Below, piece by piece: positions 49,701 through 58,875 of a stretch of DNA of 58,875 nt. The position numbers and the translations under genes are program-made. The notes under the pieces were generated by a model, which worked only from the letters and a program-made list of their open reading frames with translations, was not told where the DNA came from and did not search any database. The stretch's first letter is position 1; each line of letters opens with the position of its first letter. Origin of the DNA: Streptomyces sp. (GTDB taxonomy: Bacteria; Actinomycetota; Actinomycetes; Streptomycetales; Streptomycetaceae); assembly GCF_019510245.1 (NCBI RefSeq), contig NZ_JAEKKT010000153.1, forward strand, positions 1 to 58,875, given 5' to 3'.

Positions 49701-51374
49701 TTACGGCGCCGTGGGCGAGGGCGTGCCGGTCGTGCCTCCTGGGGGCGACGGGCTCTGCGAGGGGGACGGGGACGCGCCCGGTTGGTTGTCTTCCGGGAGG
49801 TGGCGGCTGACCTCGGCCGTCGTCTCGCCCAGGCCGCCCAGTCTGATCTCGTCCCAGGCCTGGAGGCGGCGGCTGTCCCGGTCGAAGTAGAGGATCGAGG
49901 CCTCGATCGGGTCCGGGTACTTGCCCTCGACGGCCCGTAGTCCGCTGCCGCCCGTGGAGCCCTCCACCCGGAGCCGGGTGCCGTGCGGGAGGAGCTCCGT
50001 CTGCTCGTGGTGCAGGTGACCCGCCAGGACCAGGGGCACCTCGCCGTCCGTCATCCGGGCCGCCGACGGTTCGTGGACGATCGCGACGTCCACCGGGGTG
50101 CCTGCCGCCCGCTGCTCCCGCAGGGCCGTGGCGAGGCGGTCGCCGGCCAGTTCCTCGGCCGCGTCGCCGCCGGGCACGGAAGAGCGGTCGGGGGTGAACT
50201 GGGGGTCGCCGATCCCGGCGAAGCTCAGCCCGGCGATCGTCTCGGCGCGGCCGTCGTCCAGGACGTGCACGTTCTTCATGCGGGAGAGGTAGCGCTGGGT
50301 GGTGCGGGAGTCGTGGTTGCCCCGGACCCAGACGTAGGGCACGCCCAGGTCGGCGACGGGGTCCAGGAAGCCGTTCTCGGCCGCGATGCCGTGGTCCATG
50401 GTGTCGCCGGAGTCGACGATCACGTTCACCTTGTACTGCTCCACCAGCGAGGCGATGATCTTCCAGCTCGCCGGGTTCAGGTGGATGTCGGAGACGTGCA
50501 GGACGCGCAGGGTGGCCGGGTCCGGTGAGTAGGCGGGGAGCGTGGACGTGACGCCGTACAGCTTCGTCACGTTGGTCACCAGGCGGGCCAGTTCCTTCTG
50601 GTAGACGTCGAATTCGGTGACGATGCTGCGCGCGTTGCCGACCAGTGCCGGGGCGGAGGAGAGCAGGCCGGAGAACCTCGGTTCCAGGACCGACTCGGGG
50701 TTCCAGGTGGCGAACGCGGTCGCGCCGGACGAGGCGAGCAGGGCGAGGGCGAGGCCGCCGGCGGTCAGGGCGCGGCGCGGGCGGCGGTAGACCGCGAGAC
50801 CGAGGGCGGTGGCGCCGGCGACGACGGCCACGCCGGAGCGTACGGCCAGGTCGAGGGTGCCGTGCTCGACGTCGTGCGCGACCTCGTCCTGGAGCCCGGA
50901 GAGGCGCTCGGGGTGGTCGACCAGGGCCTGGGCGCGGACCGGGTCGAGCTGGTCGACGTTGACGTCGAGGCGGACGGGACCGGCGTGGGTGTCCAGGTAG
51001 AGGGCGCCCAGCGGGGAGACGTTGATCTTCGTGCCGCCGGTGAGGGACGGGCGCAGCGTCATCGTCGTGTCCATGGGGCCGACCTGGGCGCGGACGTTCC
51101 CGACGATCAGCAGGCCGAGCCAGGCGCCGACGAGGACGACGGCGGTCAGGCCGAGGACCCGGCTCCAGGCGGCCGGCCGGTGCGCCTCGGGGGCCAGCTC
51201 CAGGACGGGAAGGGGGGCCTGGCCCGCGGGCCGGACTCCGGCCCGGCCGGCGACCGCCCGGAGACGGGCCCGGGTGCCGGTGCGGATGCGCGTTCCTGTT
51301 CGGTCTCTGGTGTGGGTCTCGGTCTGGGCTCCGTTGCGGGACTGGGCTCGGGTTCGGGTGCGGACGCGGGCCAT
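49701..51374 (-). CDS. Membrane-anchored metallophosphoesterase
   Basis: The 557-residue protein has three transmembrane helices (about 73-92, 181-198 and 203-222). A calcineurin-like phosphoesterase domain follows, with VSDIHLN (295-301), DSGDTMDHG (about 321-329), VRGNHD (to 355) and LAGHLHHEQ, the metal ligands of the family. A Pro/Ser-rich tail ends the chain. The basic N-terminus is low-complexity. ATG 51374 is chosen; an ATG 22 codons upstream is also open. The catalytic domain is probably extracytoplasmic. The substrate is unknown. Confidence 0.9.
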   Translation of the reverse strand: MARVRTRTRAQSRNGAQTETHTRDRTGTRIRTGTRARLRAVAGRAGVRPAGQAPLPVLELAPEAHRPAAWSRVLGLTAVVLVGAWLGLLIVGNVRAQVGPMDTTMTLRPSLTGGTKINVSPLGALYLDTHAGPVRLDVNVDQLDPVRAQALVDHPERLSGLQDEVAHDVEHGTLDLAVRSGVAVVAGATALGLAVYRRPRRALTAGGLALALLASSGATAFATWNPESVLEPRFSGLLSSAPALVGNARSIVTEFDVYQKELARLVTNVTKLYGVTSTLPAYSPDPATLRVLHVSDIHLNPASWKIIASLVEQYKVNVIVDSGDTMDHGIAAENGFLDPVADLGVPYVWVRGNHDSRTTQRYLSRMKNVHVLDDGRAETIAGLSFAGIGDPQFTPDRSSVPGGDAAEELAGDRLATALREQRAAGTPVDVAIVHEPSAARMTDGEVPLVLAGHLHHEQTELLPHGTRLRVEGSTGGSGLRAVEGKYPDPIEASILYFDRDSRRLQAWDEIRLGGLGETTAEVSRHLPEDNQPGASPSPSQSPSPPGGTTGTPSPTAP

Positions 51375-51478
51375 TGGTGCCGTATGCCCAGGCTCGGGGG
51401 CTGATATGCGGGCCTCGTGGCTTGCCTGCCCGGGGCTCACGACTCTCGCACGGGCGTTCCGTACCGGAGAATGGGCCT

Positions 51479-51832
51479 GTGCTGGAGATGACGCGCGAGG
51501 AGTTCGAGGAACTGGTCGCCGAGGCGCTCGACCGGATCCCGCCGGAGCTGACCCGGCTGATGGACAACGTGGCGGTGTTCGTCGAGGACGAACCCGACGA
51601 TCCGTCGGACCCCGAGCTGCTCGGGCTCTACGAGGGGACTCCGCTCACCGATCGCGGCGAGTGGTACGCGGGCGTGCTGCCGGACCGGATCACCGTCTAT
51701 CGCGGGCCGACACTGCGGATGTGCGCGTCGCGCGAGGAGGTCGTCGCGGAGACGGAGGTGACGGTGGTGCACGAGATCGCCCACCACTTCGGCATCGACG
51801 ACGCGCGCCTGCACGCCCTGGGATACGGCTGA
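51479..51832 (+). CDS. Metallopeptidase-family (zincin, COG3824-like) protein
   Basis: The 117-residue protein has a clear zinc-protease motif near its end, TVVHEIAHHFGIDDARLHAL (HExxH plus a downstream Asp). The EEFEELVAEALDRIPPELT start is typical of the Zincin_1 family. Activity has rarely been shown. GTG 51479 follows GGAGA at good distance; ATG 51488 is an alternative. Confidence 0.88.
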   Translation: MLEMTREEFEELVAEALDRIPPELTRLMDNVAVFVEDEPDDPSDPELLGLYEGTPLTDRGEWYAGVLPDRITVYRGPTLRMCASREEVVAETEVTVVHEIAHHFGIDDARLHALGYG

Positions 51833-51917
51833 CGGGGGCCGAGCCGGTTGCGTGTCCTCTTGTGGGCGGCGGGAGTTGGGCAGGTTGACTCTTTCTCCGC
51901 CCTCGGAGGTGGCCGCC

Positions 51918-52442
51918 GTGCGCCCCTTGAACGTACCCGTCCGTCTGGCCGTCACGGTGATGGCGGTCGCGGCCGCCGCCGGCTGTGTGAACGTGGGGAA
52001 CGACGCGGGCAAGGCGAGGCCGTCGCACTCCGCGGGGCACCGGGACGGTGACGTGGCCGACGGCGGGTCCGGGGTGTCCGGCGAGGGCGGTGCGGGGTAC
52101 GGCGGTGCGGCGGCCGACGGGAAGCGCGGGCACGGGGCGAAGGCGAAGCCGGGGGAGTCGGCGTCGGCGTCCGCCGAGCCGTCGAAGGGGTCGAGCGCGG
52201 TGCCGGGGGTGCCGGTGAAGCCGGGCAGGAGCGTGCAGCCGGGGGTGCCGGCCGGGCCGACGGGGGCCCCGACGACGCCCGCGCCGCCGGCGGCCTCACC
52301 CACGCCGCCGCCGGACTCCCCCACCCCGCCGCCTCCGGCGACGGACCCGCCGTCGGCCGAGCCGTCCTCGTCGGCACACGAGGGCACGGGGACGCAACTG
52401 GTCCAGCGGGAACCGGCACCGGCGGCGGGAACACCGGCGTAG
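51918..52442 (+). CDS. Proline-rich lipoprotein
   Basis: The 174-residue protein starts at GTG 51918 (RPLNVPVRLAVTVMAVAAAA before the lipobox AAGC), preceded by GGAGGTGG. The mature part is low-complexity, rich in Gly, Ser, Pro and Ala (PAASPTPPPDSPTPPPPATD), and has no fold that I recognise. It should be anchored in the membrane and span the wall. Function unknown. Confidence 0.75.
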   Translation: MRPLNVPVRLAVTVMAVAAAAGCVNVGNDAGKARPSHSAGHRDGDVADGGSGVSGEGGAGYGGAAADGKRGHGAKAKPGESASASAEPSKGSSAVPGVPVKPGRSVQPGVPAGPTGAPTTPAPPAASPTPPPDSPTPPPPATDPPSAEPSSSAHEGTGTQLVQREPAPAAGTPA

Positions 52443-52830
52443 GGTCCGGGCTGCTTGGGGAAGGCGTTCTCAGGTCGGGGAAGAAGACGGGTGGGGTCGG
52501 GTGTTGGGAGCGTCTGTAGGGCTGCGCGTCCGGTCTATCCAGTCCGGCGCACGTGATCTGTGTGATCTGTGCGCCGAGGGATCGGCGTGAGCGTCGATGG
52601 GGTTGTGGTGAACCTGCTGTGAGCTGCGAGGTTGTGGCTCGGTTTGCCTTCGTGGGTGTTGGGTGCGTATGGTGGTAGATCGTTTGATCCCATTTGCCCG
52701 GCGCCACCGCAGAGCGCGCCGTGTGGCGCGTACTCTCCCTTGCCGTGGCGGACCGCATTGAGGCGGTCGTGAGCGAATCACGGAGTTGACGGGCGCGTGC
52801 CGACGAGACTCCGGAAGGTTTCGCATTCGC
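52443..52830 (+). promoter_or_regulatory. Leader region of DEAD-box helicase gene
   Basis: This 388-base gap has no gene. TTGCCT (52644-52649) and TATGGT (52668-52673), 18 bases apart, make a plausible promoter, which would give a leader of about 150 bases. A tandem repeat GTGATCTGTGTGATCTGTG lies near 52554-52572. Long leaders are common for cold-induced DEAD-box genes, so post-transcriptional control is possible. Confidence 0.4.
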
Positions 52831-55002
52831 ATGTCCGTGTCCAGTAATGACCAGATCGTTGTGCCCGAGAACATCCAGGACGACGAGCTGGTGACCCAGG
52901 TCTCCGAGGAGACCGCTGACACCACCGACACCACCCCCCAGACCACCTTCGCCGACCTCGGTCTCCCCGAGGGCGTCGTGCGCAAGCTCGCGCAGAACGG
53001 CGTGACGACCCCCTTCCCGATCCAGGCCGCGACCATCCCGGACGCCCTGGTCGGCAAGGACATCCTCGGCCGCGGCCGCACCGGCTCCGGCAAGACCCTC
53101 TCCTTCGGTCTGCCCACCCTGGCCACGCTGGCCGGCGGCCGCACCGAGAAGAAGCGGCCGCGTGCCGTCATCCTCACCCCGACGCGCGAGCTGGCGATGC
53201 AGGTCGCCGACGCGCTCCAGCCCTACGGCGACGTCCTCGGCCTGAAGATGAAGGTCGTCTGCGGCGGTACGTCCATGGGCAACCAGATCTACGCCCTGGA
53301 GCGCGGCGTGGACATCCTCGTCGCCACCCCGGGCCGCCTGCGCGACATCATCAACCGCGGCGCCTGCTCCCTGGAGGACGTGCAGATCGCCGTCCTCGAC
53401 GAGGCCGACCAGATGTCCGACCTGGGCTTCCTGCCCGAGGTCACCGAGCTGCTCGACCAGATCCCGGCCGGCGGCCAGCGCATGCTCTTCTCCGCCACGA
53501 TGGAGAACGAGATCCAGACCCTCGTCGAGCGCTACCTGAACAACCCCGTCCACCACGAGGTGGACGCGGCCCAGGGCGCGGTCACGACCATGTCGCACCA
53601 CATCCTCATCGTGAAGCCCAAGGACAAGGCGCCGGTCACCGCCGCGATCGCCTCCCGCAAGGGCCGCACGATCATCTTCGTCCGCACCCAGCTGGGGGCG
53701 GACCGCGTCGCCGAGCAGCTGCGCGACTCCGGCGTGAAGGCCGACGCGCTGCACGGCGGCATGACCCAGGGCGCCCGCACCAGGACCCTGGCGGACTTCA
53801 AGGACGGCTACGTCAACGTCCTCGTCGCCACCGACGTCGCCGCCCGCGGCATCCACGTCGACGGCATCGACCTGGTCCTCAACGTCGACCCGGCCGGTGA
53901 CCACAAGGACTACCTGCACCGGGCCGGCCGTACCGCCCGCGCCGGCCGCACCGGCACGGTCGTCTCCCTCTCGCTCCCGCACCAGCGCCGCCAGATCTTC
54001 CGCCTCATGGAGGACGCGGGCGTCGACGCCGGGCGTCACATCATCAACTCCGGTACGGCCTTCGAGCCCGACGTGGCCGAGATCACCGGCGCCCGTTCGA
54101 TGACCGAGGTCCAGTCCGAGTCCGCGGCCAACGCGGCGCAGCAGGCCGAGCGCGAGGTCGCCCAGCTCACCAAGGAGCTGGAGCGGGCGCAGCGCCGGGC
54201 CGCCGAGCTGCGCGACGAGGCCGACCGGCTGGTCGCCCGGGTCGCCCGCGAGCGCGGCGAGGACCCGGAGACGGCGGTGGCCCAGGCGGAGGCCGCGGTG
54301 GTCGAGGAGGCCGTCGTGGCGGCCGAGCCGACGGTTCCGGCGGCGCGGGAGACCGAGCGCCGGGACAACCGGGAGCGCGGCTTCGAGAAGCGTTCCTTCG
54401 ACCGGGACCGGGACCGCGGCGACCGTCCGTTCAACCGGGACCGTGACCGTGGCTTCGAGCGTCGCGACGACCGCCGTGACGACCGCGGCGGCCGCCCCTT
54501 CGAGCGCCGCGAAAACCGCGAGCGCGGTTTCGAACGCCGTGAGGACCGCCGCCCCTTCGACCGCGACGACCGTGGTGGCCGTTCCTTCGACCGGGACCGG
54601 GACCGCACCGACCGTCCGTTCAACCGGGACCGCCGTGACGACCGTGGTGGCTTCCGCCGCGACGAGCGTCGTGACGACCGGGGCGACCGCGGCGACCGTG
54701 GCGGGTTCCGCCGTGACGACCGCGGTGGCCGTTCCTTCGACCGTGACCGTGACGACCGTGGCGGCCGCTCCTTCGAGCGTCGTGACGACCGCGGTGGCTT
54801 CCGCCGTGACGACCGTCCGTCCGGCCACCGTGGCAGCGACCGTCCCTTCAACCGCGACCGCCGCGACGACCGCCCGGGCTTCCGCAGCGGCGGCCACAGC
54901 GGCCACGACCGCCCGGTCGGCCGTCGTGACGACCACCGCGGCTCGTCCTCCGGCTCCTTCGGCCGCCGCGACGACAAGCCGCGCTGGAAGCGCAACGGCT
55001 GA
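52831..55002 (+). CDS. DEAD-box RNA helicase with long Arg/Asp/Gly-rich tail
   Basis: The 723-residue protein has the full helicase core: Q motif around Phe40-Gln65, GRTGSGKT (82-89), PTRELA (117-122), DEAD (190-193), SAT in LFSATMEN, and HRAGRTARAG. Residues about 507-723 are a tail of RDDRGG, FDRDRDR and FNRDRR repeats, which should bind RNA and may drive condensate formation. It resembles cold-shock RhlE/CsdA-type enzymes. ATG 52831 (SVSSNDQIVVPENIQD) matches homologues; an ATG 15 codons upstream is possible. The DNA of the tail is strongly repetitive. Confidence 0.93.
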   Translation: MSVSSNDQIVVPENIQDDELVTQVSEETADTTDTTPQTTFADLGLPEGVVRKLAQNGVTTPFPIQAATIPDALVGKDILGRGRTGSGKTLSFGLPTLATLAGGRTEKKRPRAVILTPTRELAMQVADALQPYGDVLGLKMKVVCGGTSMGNQIYALERGVDILVATPGRLRDIINRGACSLEDVQIAVLDEADQMSDLGFLPEVTELLDQIPAGGQRMLFSATMENEIQTLVERYLNNPVHHEVDAAQGAVTTMSHHILIVKPKDKAPVTAAIASRKGRTIIFVRTQLGADRVAEQLRDSGVKADALHGGMTQGARTRTLADFKDGYVNVLVATDVAARGIHVDGIDLVLNVDPAGDHKDYLHRAGRTARAGRTGTVVSLSLPHQRRQIFRLMEDAGVDAGRHIINSGTAFEPDVAEITGARSMTEVQSESAANAAQQAEREVAQLTKELERAQRRAAELRDEADRLVARVARERGEDPETAVAQAEAAVVEEAVVAAEPTVPAARETERRDNRERGFEKRSFDRDRDRGDRPFNRDRDRGFERRDDRRDDRGGRPFERRENRERGFERREDRRPFDRDDRGGRSFDRDRDRTDRPFNRDRRDDRGGFRRDERRDDRGDRGDRGGFRRDDRGGRSFDRDRDDRGGRSFERRDDRGGFRRDDRPSGHRGSDRPFNRDRRDDRPGFRSGGHSGHDRPVGRRDDHRGSSSGSFGRRDDKPRWKRNG

Positions 55003-55018
55003 CACCGAGTGAGCTGAG

Positions 55019-55055
55019 GAAGGGCCCGTACGACGACCTGTCGTACGGGCCCTTC
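55019..55055 (+). terminator. Terminator after DEAD-box gene
   Basis: A perfect 15-bp stem (GAAGGGCCCGTACGA/TCGTACGGGCCCTTC) with a 7-base loop, 16 bases after the stop. Confidence 0.85.
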
Positions 55056-55175
55056 CGCGTCCCCGGACCCCGCCGCCGATCCGCCAACAGCCTTCCGTTC
55101 ACGGGCAATTCACTACTGGTGCCTGTGTGCCGGTTGTTAACATCCTTTGACTTTCTTGACTTCCTGGGGGGTTCC

Positions 55176-57299
55176 TTGAGCCGGCATGCCCGGATCGCAC
55201 TCACTCTTGTCAGCCTGGCCGCCCTCGGCGCCGGTTCGCTGACCACCGCGGGCACCGCCGCCGCGGGCACCACCCCCACGCCGATCACGACGGACGGCGT
55301 CTGGGGCATCGACTACGCGGGTGGCTTCCTGACCACCGTGGAGAACACGCCGAGCGGCTACCAGTGGGTGATCGGCCGGAAGATCTCGGCCGACGGATCC
55401 ACGGTGCTGGAGAAGACGGACCGCGGGTTCGCCGACACGTACGCGTACGGCGACCATCTCCAGCGGGTGCCGTGCGACGCGGGTCCGCAGGGCTGTGTGC
55501 CGATGCGGACCTTCGGCAACACCTGGGTCGGCGACTTCATGGACGACGGCACCGGCAGGCAGACGGCCCAGATCCACCTGACCGACACCACGCTGGACGG
55601 CGGTCCCGAACCCACCGTCACCGGCGGCCGTTTCGTCGACGCCACCGGCCGCTACTACGTCTACCAGGCGTCCTCCACCGGCAAGCAGTACGTCGACGCG
55701 GTGAACCCGTACCGCTACGAGGACGTCCGGATGACCCGGTCCGTCACCGCCGCCTCCGTGTGGGGGTCGACGCTGTGGACGCCGGGCACCGGCAACGGCG
55801 TCGTCACCGGATACGACCTGGAGGCGAAGAAGACGGTCGCGACCGTCTCCACCGGCGCGCCCTGCACGGTCAAGGAGCTCCAGGTCGTCGGCCGCTGGAT
55901 CTACTGGAACTGCGGCCCGACCGGCGCCGCGGGCGTGTACGACCGTACGGCGAAGAAGAACATCAAGGTGCCCTCCGGCCCGGTGCTCGTCGGCGACGGC
56001 TACCTCGTCCAGCACGACCGGACCGCGGGCAGGCTCATGCTGACGGACTTCCACACCGGGACGGCGGCCGCGGCGCGCGCGATCGCCGACCTGCCCGCCG
56101 GGCACACCGCCGACCAGCGGCGGCTGACCTGGTCCGTGGACAAGTTCGGCGGCGACATCGCGTACGTCGGCCCGGACGACGTGATCCGGATCGTGCCGAG
56201 CGGGGTGCCGACGCAGTCCCTGACGGGGATCGAGTCGGATGTGGACGACTCGGACGAGGACGCCAGGGAAGGTGTCTCCGGCAGCACCACCTGGGACAGC
56301 CTCTGGCAGCTCAGCAAGCCCGCGAACTGGACCTTCACGGTGAAGGACGCCCACGGGCACGCCGACCGCACCATCAAGGGCAGCGGTGCGTCCGTCGACC
56401 TCGACTGGGACGGGACGAACGACTCGGGCGGCTATCCGCTCAACGGTCCGAAGACCTGGACGCTGACCGCCACCGCCGTCGAGGGCTCGGGCACGTACAC
56501 CACGAGCGGGAAGTTCGGCTACACCGGAGGCACCCAGGGCTTCCACGACCAGAGCGGGTACAGCTACGGCGACCTGGCCACCCTCAGCTCCTCCGGCGGC
56601 CTCACGCTGCACTCCACCACGGGCAACGGCAAGTTCAGCGGCGCGTGGACGGCCTCCGGCTGGCCGGCGGGCACGGCCGCCGTGCCCTTCGGGGACATGA
56701 CCGGCGACCGGTGCGCCGAGATGCTGGTGCGGATGCCGAACGGGGAGCTGCGCCGGTACACCGGCAAGTGCGGGGGCTCGTACAAGCCGTCCGACAAGCA
56801 CATCTCCCTCGGCACCGGCTGGAACGCGTACAACGTCCTCACCGCCCCCGGCGACCTCACCGGCGACGGCCGGACCGACCTGCTGGCCCGCAAGGCCTCC
56901 ACCGGGGACGTCTACCTGTTCGCAGACAACGGCAGCGGCAAGCTCAAGGCCGGGGTCAAGATCCGCACCTGGTCGGCGTACACGAAGATCGTCGGCGCCG
57001 GTGACCTGAACGGCGACGGCTTCGGGGACGTGCTGGCGGTCGACAAGGCCGGCACCTTGTGGCGCTACGACGGCACCCGCGCGGGCCAGGTGAAGGAGCG
57101 GGTGAAGGTCGCCGCGCACTGGAACGCCTCGTACAACGCGGTCGTGGGCGTCGGCGACATCACCGGGGACGGCAGGAACGACCTGGTGATGCGGGACACC
57201 GCGGGCAACCTGTTCCGGCAGACGGGCAACGGCAAGGGGGCGTTCGCGGCGCGCGTGAAGATCGCGACGGGCTGGCAGGGCTACAAGGCGCTCTTCTAA
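55176..57299 (+). CDS. Secreted FG-GAP/VCBS-repeat protein
   Basis: The 707-residue protein has a signal peptide (SRHARIALTLVSLAALGAGS and AGTAAAG). A large beta-propeller-like N-terminal part and an Ig-like segment (WTFTVKDAHGHADRTIKG) follow. At least four FG-GAP/VCBS-type repeats come at the end, each with a calcium-binding D-x-TGDG-x-D loop: GDMTGDRCAE, GDLTGDGRTD, GDLNGDGFGD, GDITGDGRND. It is exported and probably bound to the cell surface. The start is likely TTG 55176, placed after CTGGGGGG; an upstream in-frame ATG at 55119 would precede the signal peptide with an unsuitable sequence. Confidence 0.88.
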   Translation: MSRHARIALTLVSLAALGAGSLTTAGTAAAGTTPTPITTDGVWGIDYAGGFLTTVENTPSGYQWVIGRKISADGSTVLEKTDRGFADTYAYGDHLQRVPCDAGPQGCVPMRTFGNTWVGDFMDDGTGRQTAQIHLTDTTLDGGPEPTVTGGRFVDATGRYYVYQASSTGKQYVDAVNPYRYEDVRMTRSVTAASVWGSTLWTPGTGNGVVTGYDLEAKKTVATVSTGAPCTVKELQVVGRWIYWNCGPTGAAGVYDRTAKKNIKVPSGPVLVGDGYLVQHDRTAGRLMLTDFHTGTAAAARAIADLPAGHTADQRRLTWSVDKFGGDIAYVGPDDVIRIVPSGVPTQSLTGIESDVDDSDEDAREGVSGSTTWDSLWQLSKPANWTFTVKDAHGHADRTIKGSGASVDLDWDGTNDSGGYPLNGPKTWTLTATAVEGSGTYTTSGKFGYTGGTQGFHDQSGYSYGDLATLSSSGGLTLHSTTGNGKFSGAWTASGWPAGTAAVPFGDMTGDRCAEMLVRMPNGELRRYTGKCGGSYKPSDKHISLGTGWNAYNVLTAPGDLTGDGRTDLLARKASTGDVYLFADNGSGKLKAGVKIRTWSAYTKIVGAGDLNGDGFGDVLAVDKAGTLWRYDGTRAGQVKERVKVAAHWNASYNAVVGVGDITGDGRNDLVMRDTAGNLFRQTGNGKGAFAARVKIATGWQGYKALF

Positions 57300-57412
57300 G
57301 GCCTGTTCAGGCCCCTGTTCAGACTTCCGCAGTCTGTTTCACGGCCATTCCAGACTGTTTTCGGCCAAGCTGTGACGCATGTCACGCCCCCGGTGAGGGA
57401 ATCGCTGGGGGC

Positions 57413-58875
57413 ATGACAGATGACGCGACAGCCAAGTCGCCCTCCGGCGCCCTCTCCGACGAGGAGCGGCTGGCACAGCTCGGCTACACCCAGGTTCTGG
57501 CCCGCCGTATGTCGGCCTTCTCGAACTACGCGGTCTCCTTCACGATCATCTCGGTCCTCTCCGGCTGTCTCACCCTCTACCTCTTCGGCATGATCACCGG
57601 CGGGCCGGCCGTGATCACCTGGGGCTGGGTGGCCGTGGGCCTGATGACCCTCTTCGTCGGCCTCTCCATGGCCGAGATCTGTTCGGCCTACCCCACCTCC
57701 GCCGGCCTCTACTTCTGGGCCCACCGGCTCGCCCCGCCCCGCTCGGCCGCGGCCTGGGCGTGGTTCACGGGCTGGTTCAACGTGCTGGGCCAGGTGGCGG
57801 TGACCGCGGGCATCGACTTCGGCGCCGCGTCCTTCCTCGGCGCGTACCTGAACCTGCAGTTCGACTTCAAGGTCACCCCGGGCCGGACGATCCTCCTCTT
57901 CGCGGGCATCCTCGTCCTGCACGGCCTCCTCAACACCTTCGGCGTCCGCATCGTCGCGATCCTCAACAGCGTCAGCGTGTGGTGGCACGTGCTGGGTGTC
58001 GCGGTCATCGTCGGCGCGCTGACCTTCGTTCCCGACCACCACCAGTCGGCGTCCTTCGTCTTCACCGAGTTCGTGAACAGGACCGGCTGGAGCAGCGGTC
58101 CGTACGTCGTCCTCCTGGGCCTGCTGATGGCGCAGTACACCTTCACCGGGTACGACGCCTCGGCGCACATGACCGAGGAGACGCACGACGCGTCGACGGC
58201 GGGCCCCAAGGGGATCGTCCGCTCGATCTGGACGTCGTGGATAGCCGGCTTCGTCCTCCTCCTCGGCTTCACGTTCGCGATCCAGTCGTACGACAAGGAG
58301 CGGACCTCCCCGACCGGCGCGCCCCCGGCCCAGATCCTCCTGGACGCGCTCGGCGCCACCACCGGCAAGCTCCTGCTCCTCGTCGTCATCGGCGCCCAGC
58401 TCTTCTGCGGAATGGCGTCGGTCACCGCCAACAGCCGCATGATCTACGCCTTCTCCCGGGACGGCGCGCTGCCGTTCTCCCGCGTCTGGCACACGGTCAG
58501 CCCGCGCACCCGCACCCCCGTGGCGGCGGTCTGGCTCGCCGCGCTCTCCGCCCTCGCGCTCGGCCTCCCCTACCTGATCAACTACACGGCCTACGCCGCC
58601 GTGACCTCGATCGCGGTGATCGGCCTGTACGTGGCGTACGTGATCCCGACGCTGCTGCGGGTGCGGAAGGGTGACGCGTTCGAGCGCGGCCCCTGGCATC
58701 TGGGGCGCTGGTCGGTGGTCATCGGGGTGATCTCGGTGACGTGGGTCGTCGTCATCACCGTCCTCTTCATGCTCCCGCAGGTCTCCCCGGTCACCTGGTA
58801 GTCCTTCAACTACGCCCCGGTCGCCGTCCTGGCCGTCCTCGGCTTCGGCGCGATCTGGTGGCAGGCCTCGGCCCG
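57413..58875 (+). pseudogene. APC-family amino acid permease with in-frame TAG near the 3' end
   Basis: The frame encodes an amino acid/polyamine permease (GABA-permease type) with about eleven transmembrane helices, from AFSNYAVSFTIISVLSG to VVIGVISVTWVVVITVLFML. Conserved parts are EICSAYPTSAGLYFWA and SRMIYAFSRDGALPFSRVWH. The frame stops at TAG 58799-58801 after 462 residues. The sequence after it continues in the same frame as SFNYAPVAVLAVLGFGAIWW, the normal last helix of the family, to the window end. A single change (for example AAG to TAG) would explain it. The truncated protein might still fold without the last helix. Confidence 0.8.

Noticed and set aside
51952..55005. A 1017-codon minus-strand frame opposite the DEAD-box gene
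   Set aside because: The Ala/Val/Thr repeats are the antisense of the repetitive helicase tail.

Overview
The window is a GC-rich actinobacterial chromosome segment, almost certainly from a Streptomyces. The evidence is the gene order dnaX, purD, purC, lsr2-like, purS-purQ-purL, purF, purM, vdh, bldC, hrpA, the very high GC at third codon positions, the frequent GTG starts and the recurring Streptomyces-type intergenic repeats. The order matches what I recall of the S. coelicolor SCO4067-SCO4096 region; that comparison is from memory, not from a search.

Region 1 (1-4650) is an accessory scrapyard. It holds IS256- and IS21-family transposase stubs, a relic of a phage-type recombination directionality factor, a broken AAA/DUF234 ATPase, about 0.8 kb with no convincing gene, and one intact gene of visibly lower GC for a copper amine oxidase.

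Region 2 (4650-15200) is a tandem array of integrated mini-islands at the 3' end of a tRNA-Ser(GGA) gene. The intact tRNA lies at 15115-15199, and two displaced copies of its 3' half lie at 10501-10552 and 4684-4718. Island 1 (about 4.8-10.4 kb) carries a SNF2 helicase, a SWIM zinc-finger protein, a frameshifted CcbP-like gene and a PIN-type toxin-antitoxin pair. Island 2 (about 10.6-15.05 kb) carries a paralogous PIN toxin-antitoxin pair, a frameshifted pRiA4b ORF-3-like gene, an HTH protein of unknown function and a helicase-associated gene with two frameshifts. Each island is closed at both ends by the same paired heptamer (TGCAACC for island 1, TGAGACC for island 2), and neither has an integrase gene. 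I regard this array as the most novel item in the window.

Region 3 (15200-43000) is the conserved core. It holds the SRP RNA, dnaX, and de novo purine synthesis genes purD, purC, purSQL, purF and purM. These are interspersed with a catalytically degenerate M48-like membrane protein, a dimethylformamidase-like protein, an ABC exporter plus two-component operon, two tRNA-Gly(GCC) copies and one structurally odd tRNA-Gly(UCC). An Lsr2 paralogue, Uma2, GNAT and Clp-N proteins, a DinB-like protein, a META-domain lipoprotein, valine dehydrogenase and BldC complete it. purS-purQ-purL are translationally coupled by 4-bp overlaps.

Region 4 (43000-58875) carries tRNA-Asp and the Glu-Asp-Phe tRNA cluster, HrpA, several membrane or secreted proteins (one frameshifted), a metallophosphoesterase, a zincin, a DEAD-box helicase with a long Arg/Asp/Gly-rich tail and an FG-GAP-like secreted protein. 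The last gene is an amino acid permease whose reading frame is interrupted by an in-frame TAG near its C-terminus.
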